From Hyphomicrobiales bacterium (GTDB lineage: Bacteria > Pseudomonadota > Alphaproteobacteria > Rhizobiales > Rhizobiaceae): DNA of 34,931 nucleotides. How positions within the stretch are numbered: the stretch's first letter is position 1; every line of letters starts with the position of its first letter. Where the stretch lies: positions 1-34,931 of the forward strand of contig UEGR01000019.1 in NCBI GenBank assembly GCA_900465685.1, in the 5' to 3' direction. This document shows positions 32,862 through 34,931 of the stretch, one piece after another. A program made the position numbers and the translations under genes. The notes beneath the pieces were generated by a model, which made no database searches, was not told where the DNA came from, and saw only the letters and a program-made list of their open reading frames with translations.

Positions 32862-33302
32862 GTCAGTCGGTCGGGCAGCCGCACTTGTCATATGCCGAAA
32901 GGCGGCAGGTGAGGAAAGTCCGGGCTCCATGGAAAGACGGTGCCGGGTAACGCCCGGCGGGGGCGACCCCAGGGATAGTGCCACAGAAAGTAAACCGCCT
33001 CGTCTTCCGTATCGTTGTTCAGACGCTTTGAGCGAAACGCAACGACAGGGATGACGAGGTAAGGGTGAAAGGGTGGGGTAAGAGCCCACCGCGTCTGCAG
33101 CAATGGAGACGGCACGGTAAACCCCACCGGGAGCAAGACCGAATAGGGACGGCGCGCCGGTTCGCAAGGACCGGCAATCGGTTTCCGGATCAGTCGTCCG
33201 GGTGGGTTGCAAGAGGCGGGTGGCGACATCCGTCCCAGATGAATGGCTGCCACGTCGGGCGAAAGCCCGGCCATACAGAACCCGGCTTACAGACCGGCTG
33301 AC
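32862..33302 (+). ncRNA. rnpB: RNase P RNA, bacterial type A
   Basis: The catalytic RNA of RNase P, which matures tRNA 5' ends. The conserved core GAGGAAAGTCCGGGC lies at 32911-32925, ACAGAAA at 32983-32989, and AGAACCCGGCTTACAG near the 3' end. The P1 helix closes the molecule: GTCAGTCGGTC (32862-32872) pairs with GACCGGCTGAC (33292-33302), one G-U pair included. The length of about 440 bases is normal for this order. TATACG just before 32,860 may be its -10 box. Open frames on both strands across this RNA are not genes. Confidence 0.95.
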
Positions 33303-33319
33303 ACTAATTCGAGATGAGA

Positions 33320-33346
33320 AAAAGCCCGGCTTTGAGCCGGGCTTTT
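33320..33346 (+). terminator. Intrinsic terminator of rnpB
   Basis: AAAAGCCCGGCT (33320-33331) pairs exactly with AGCCGGGCTTTT (33335-33346) around TTG, with further Ts following. It begins 18 bases past the P1 helix. Confidence 0.93.
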
Positions 33347-33398
33347 CTTTGTGCGGCGCGGTTGCTTGGGAGGCGCTGCGCTAGTCCTTTATTTTAAC

Positions 33399-33441
33399 GC
33401 GCATCTTTTCCGAAAACCGTTTCACACTTTTCGGGATGCGC
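33399..33441. repeat. CCGAAAA/TTTTCGG palindromic repeat
   Basis: GCGCATC (33399-33405) is mirrored by GATGCGC (33435-33441), and CCGAAAA (33410-33416) by TTTTCGG (33429-33435). It is a standard intergenic copy of the family also found at 14,948 and, inside a gene, at 22,063. It may also end mntH transcripts, whose stop codon is 11 bases away. Confidence 0.8.
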
Positions 33442-33451
33442 TCCAGATGGA

Positions 33452-34822
33452 TCAGATCGGGACACCGCTGAAGAAATCATAGATGAGCTTCAGGTTCAGC
33501 ACGACAATGATGACGGCGGTGATGGCTGCCAGAAAGGTGACCCAGCGCGGGGCGACCAGCGATCCCATCTTCTTCTTTTCGGCGGTGAACATGACCAGCG
33601 GTATCACCGCGAAGGGCAATTGCAGGCTCAGCACCACCTGCGACAGGATCAGGAGTTCTGTCGTGCCCTGCGAACCGTACATGATTGTGACAACAGCGGC
33701 GGGAACAATGGCCACAAAGCGCGTGATGGCGCGGCGCAACCACGGTTTCAGCCGGATGCGGATAAAGCCTTCCATGACGATCTGGCCCGCCATGGTGGCG
33801 GTGATGGTCGAATTCAGGCCGCAGCACAGAAGCGCGATGGCGAAAAGCGTCGGCGCAAGCGATGATCCGAGCAGCGGGTTGAGCAGGGCATGGGCCTTGT
33901 CGAGATCTTCCACGCCGGTATTGCCGGTCGCGTTGAAGCTTGCCGCGGCGAGGATCAGGATCGACGCATTGACCAGCAGTGCGAAGGTCAGTGCGATGGT
34001 GGAATCGAGCGTCGAGTAGCGAATGGCCTCGCGCTTTTCAGCGGTGGTGTGCCCATAGTCACGCGTCTGCACGATGCCGGAATGCAGATAGAGATTATGT
34101 GGCATGACCGTCGCGCCGATAATGCCGAGCGCTATATAAAGCATGTCCGGGTTGCGGATGATCTCGACCGTTGGCGCAAATCCGAGAATGACCTCGTTCC
34201 ATTTCGGCTGCGCCATCAGGATCTGAACCAGGAAGCAGAGCGCGATGACGGCCAGAAGCGTCATAATGAGCGCCTCGACGCGGCGGAAGCCCTTGTTTTG
34301 CAGATAGAGCACCAGAAGCACGTCGGCGGCGGTGATAATGACACCGATTTCAAGCGGAATGCCGAACAGAAGATTGAGGCCGATGGCCGTGCCGATAACT
34401 TCGGCAAGATCGGTAGCGCAGATTGCGAGTTCCGCCAGAAGCCATAGCGGCCAGGCCAGTAAGCGTGGATAGGCGTCGCGGCAGGCTTGTGCCAGATCGC
34501 GCCCGGTGGCGATTGCAAGCCGTGTGCACAGCGCCTGCAACAAAACAGCCATCAGATTGGACAGAAGCACGACCGACAGCAGCGCATAGCCGAAGCGGGA
34601 ACCGCCAGCGAGCGAGGTCGCCCAATTGCCGGGGTCCATATAGCCGACAGCGACAAGATAGCCGGGGCCGACAAAGGCCATGGCCCTGCGAAAGCGCGAA
34701 CCGGAGCGGTTGACCGCCACGGAGCGATGAACATCGGACATAGAGGCTTCGCCTCGATCCCGCCGCCAGCCTTCAAAGGTGACGTCGTGACCTTCGGACG
34801 GGCCCGCACCATGGGGTGTCAT
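33452..34822 (-). CDS. mntH: NRAMP-type manganese/divalent metal transporter
   Basis: A 456-residue inner-membrane proton-coupled Mn(II) importer with about eleven hydrophobic segments. Metal-binding DPGN is in [15 protein letters not shown] (helix 1), and the helix 6 motif [10 protein letters not shown] follows. The loop [19 protein letters not shown] between helices 6 and 7 is typical of MntH. The start at 34822 is selected for AAAGG eight bases upstream; a longer frame to 34867 would begin within the operator. Manganese supplies superoxide dismutase and other enzymes, and in Brucella mntH is controlled by the Fur-family protein Mur, in line with the dyad upstream. Confidence 0.95.
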   Translation of the reverse strand: MTPHGAGPSEGHDVTFEGWRRDRGEASMSDVHRSVAVNRSGSRFRRAMAFVGPGYLVAVGYMDPGNWATSLAGGSRFGYALLSVVLLSNLMAVLLQALCTRLAIATGRDLAQACRDAYPRLLAWPLWLLAELAICATDLAEVIGTAIGLNLLFGIPLEIGVIITAADVLLVLYLQNKGFRRVEALIMTLLAVIALCFLVQILMAQPKWNEVILGFAPTVEIIRNPDMLYIALGIIGATVMPHNLYLHSGIVQTRDYGHTTAEKREAIRYSTLDSTIALTFALLVNASILILAAASFNATGNTGVEDLDKAHALLNPLLGSSLAPTLFAIALLCCGLNSTITATMAGQIVMEGFIRIRLKPWLRRAITRFVAIVPAAVVTIMYGSQGTTELLILSQVVLSLQLPFAVIPLVMFTAEKKKMGSLVAPRWVTFLAAITAVIIVVLNLKLIYDFFSGVPI

Positions 34823-34851
34823 TATAAAGACCTTTATTACCAATATGCACT

Positions 34852-34866
34852 TGCAAACTATTTGCA
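34852..34866. promoter_or_regulatory. Mur/Fur-type operator before mntH, TGCAAA-N3-TTTGCA
   Basis: A perfect inverted repeat of TGCAAA around CTA, with a further TGCA four bases before the left arm. It lies 30 bases upstream of the mntH start. Rhizobial Mur binding sites are TGCAAA-rich dyads, so manganese-dependent repression is likely. The last 65 bases of the window hold no visible gene. Confidence 0.7.
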
Positions 34867-34931
34867 TTTAATAATGGCAGACGGGTGATGCGTCAATAGT
34901 GTGGAGGGCGATAAGGGAATAGGGGAATAGG

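Noticed and set aside
32715..33212. Open frames over rnpB on both strands
   Set aside because: The RNase P RNA core motifs and closing P1 helix explain this sequence.

Overview
The window looks like chromosomal DNA from an alphaproteobacterium of the order Hyphomicrobiales, most likely the Brucella/Ochrobactrum group. This rests on gene content (betaine-lipid btaAB, gbcAB-type glycine betaine demethylase, an ArsR-methyltransferase fusion next to metF, an IalB-like exported protein, a Mur-type box before mntH), on an alphaproteobacterial RNase P RNA, and on palindromic intergenic repeats typical of this order. Species cannot be fixed by eye.

Region by region. Positions 1-3,400 are visibly AT-richer and look accessory: a telomere-like (GGTAG)6 tract, a small serine recombinase with a possible res/operator region upstream, and an orphan DGQHR-domain (DndB-like) gene preceded by a perfect 13-bp inverted repeat. 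A cluster of hairpins at 3,096-3,233 separates this from ordinary chromosome. Positions 3,460-8,560 hold an IalB-like secreted protein, an exported choloylglycine-hydrolase-family enzyme, a small hypothetical gene, a DUF475/TerC-type membrane protein, a DUF2165 membrane protein, nicotinamidase pncA and a short PhnA-like protein. Positions 8,560-12,360 hold a Rieske oxygenase/ferredoxin reductase pair (gbcA, gbcB) divergent from a D-lyxose isomerase-type gene, bracketed by two related palindromic repeats. Positions 12,400-16,020 hold ugd, facing a GT2 glycosyltransferase plus LAB_N membrane protein pair, and an alpha/beta hydrolase.

Positions 16,200-23,200 hold a candidate structured RNA, the ribosome-associated ABC-F protein ettA, trans-aconitate methyltransferase tam, an MHS-family organic-acid transporter, a DUF2293 protein, and an operon of an ArsR-type regulator fused to a SAM-dependent methyltransferase with metF. 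Positions 23,260-28,980 hold a 28-residue membrane protein, an AEC transporter, a lytic transglycosylase, a GH25 lysozyme-like lipoprotein and the betaine-lipid operon btaAB, the last preceded by four Pho half-sites at exact 11-bp spacing. Positions 29,250-34,870 hold two small lipoproteins, a TerB-DnaJ protein coupled to an N-acetylmuramoyl-L-alanine amidase, a GH23 transglycosylase, rnpB and mntH with a TGCAAA-type inverted repeat.

Common themes are envelope and peptidoglycan enzymes (four peptidoglycan hydrolases), SAM and methyl-group metabolism (metF, tam, btaAB, gbcAB), and nutrient control (Pho, Mn). Most genes are ordinary core genes. The unusual items are the left-hand DGQHR/recombinase module, the structured RNA before ettA, a palindromic repeat translated inside the ArsR-methyltransferase gene, the extended Pho array and the 28-codon gene. 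No tRNA, insertion sequence or CRISPR array was seen.
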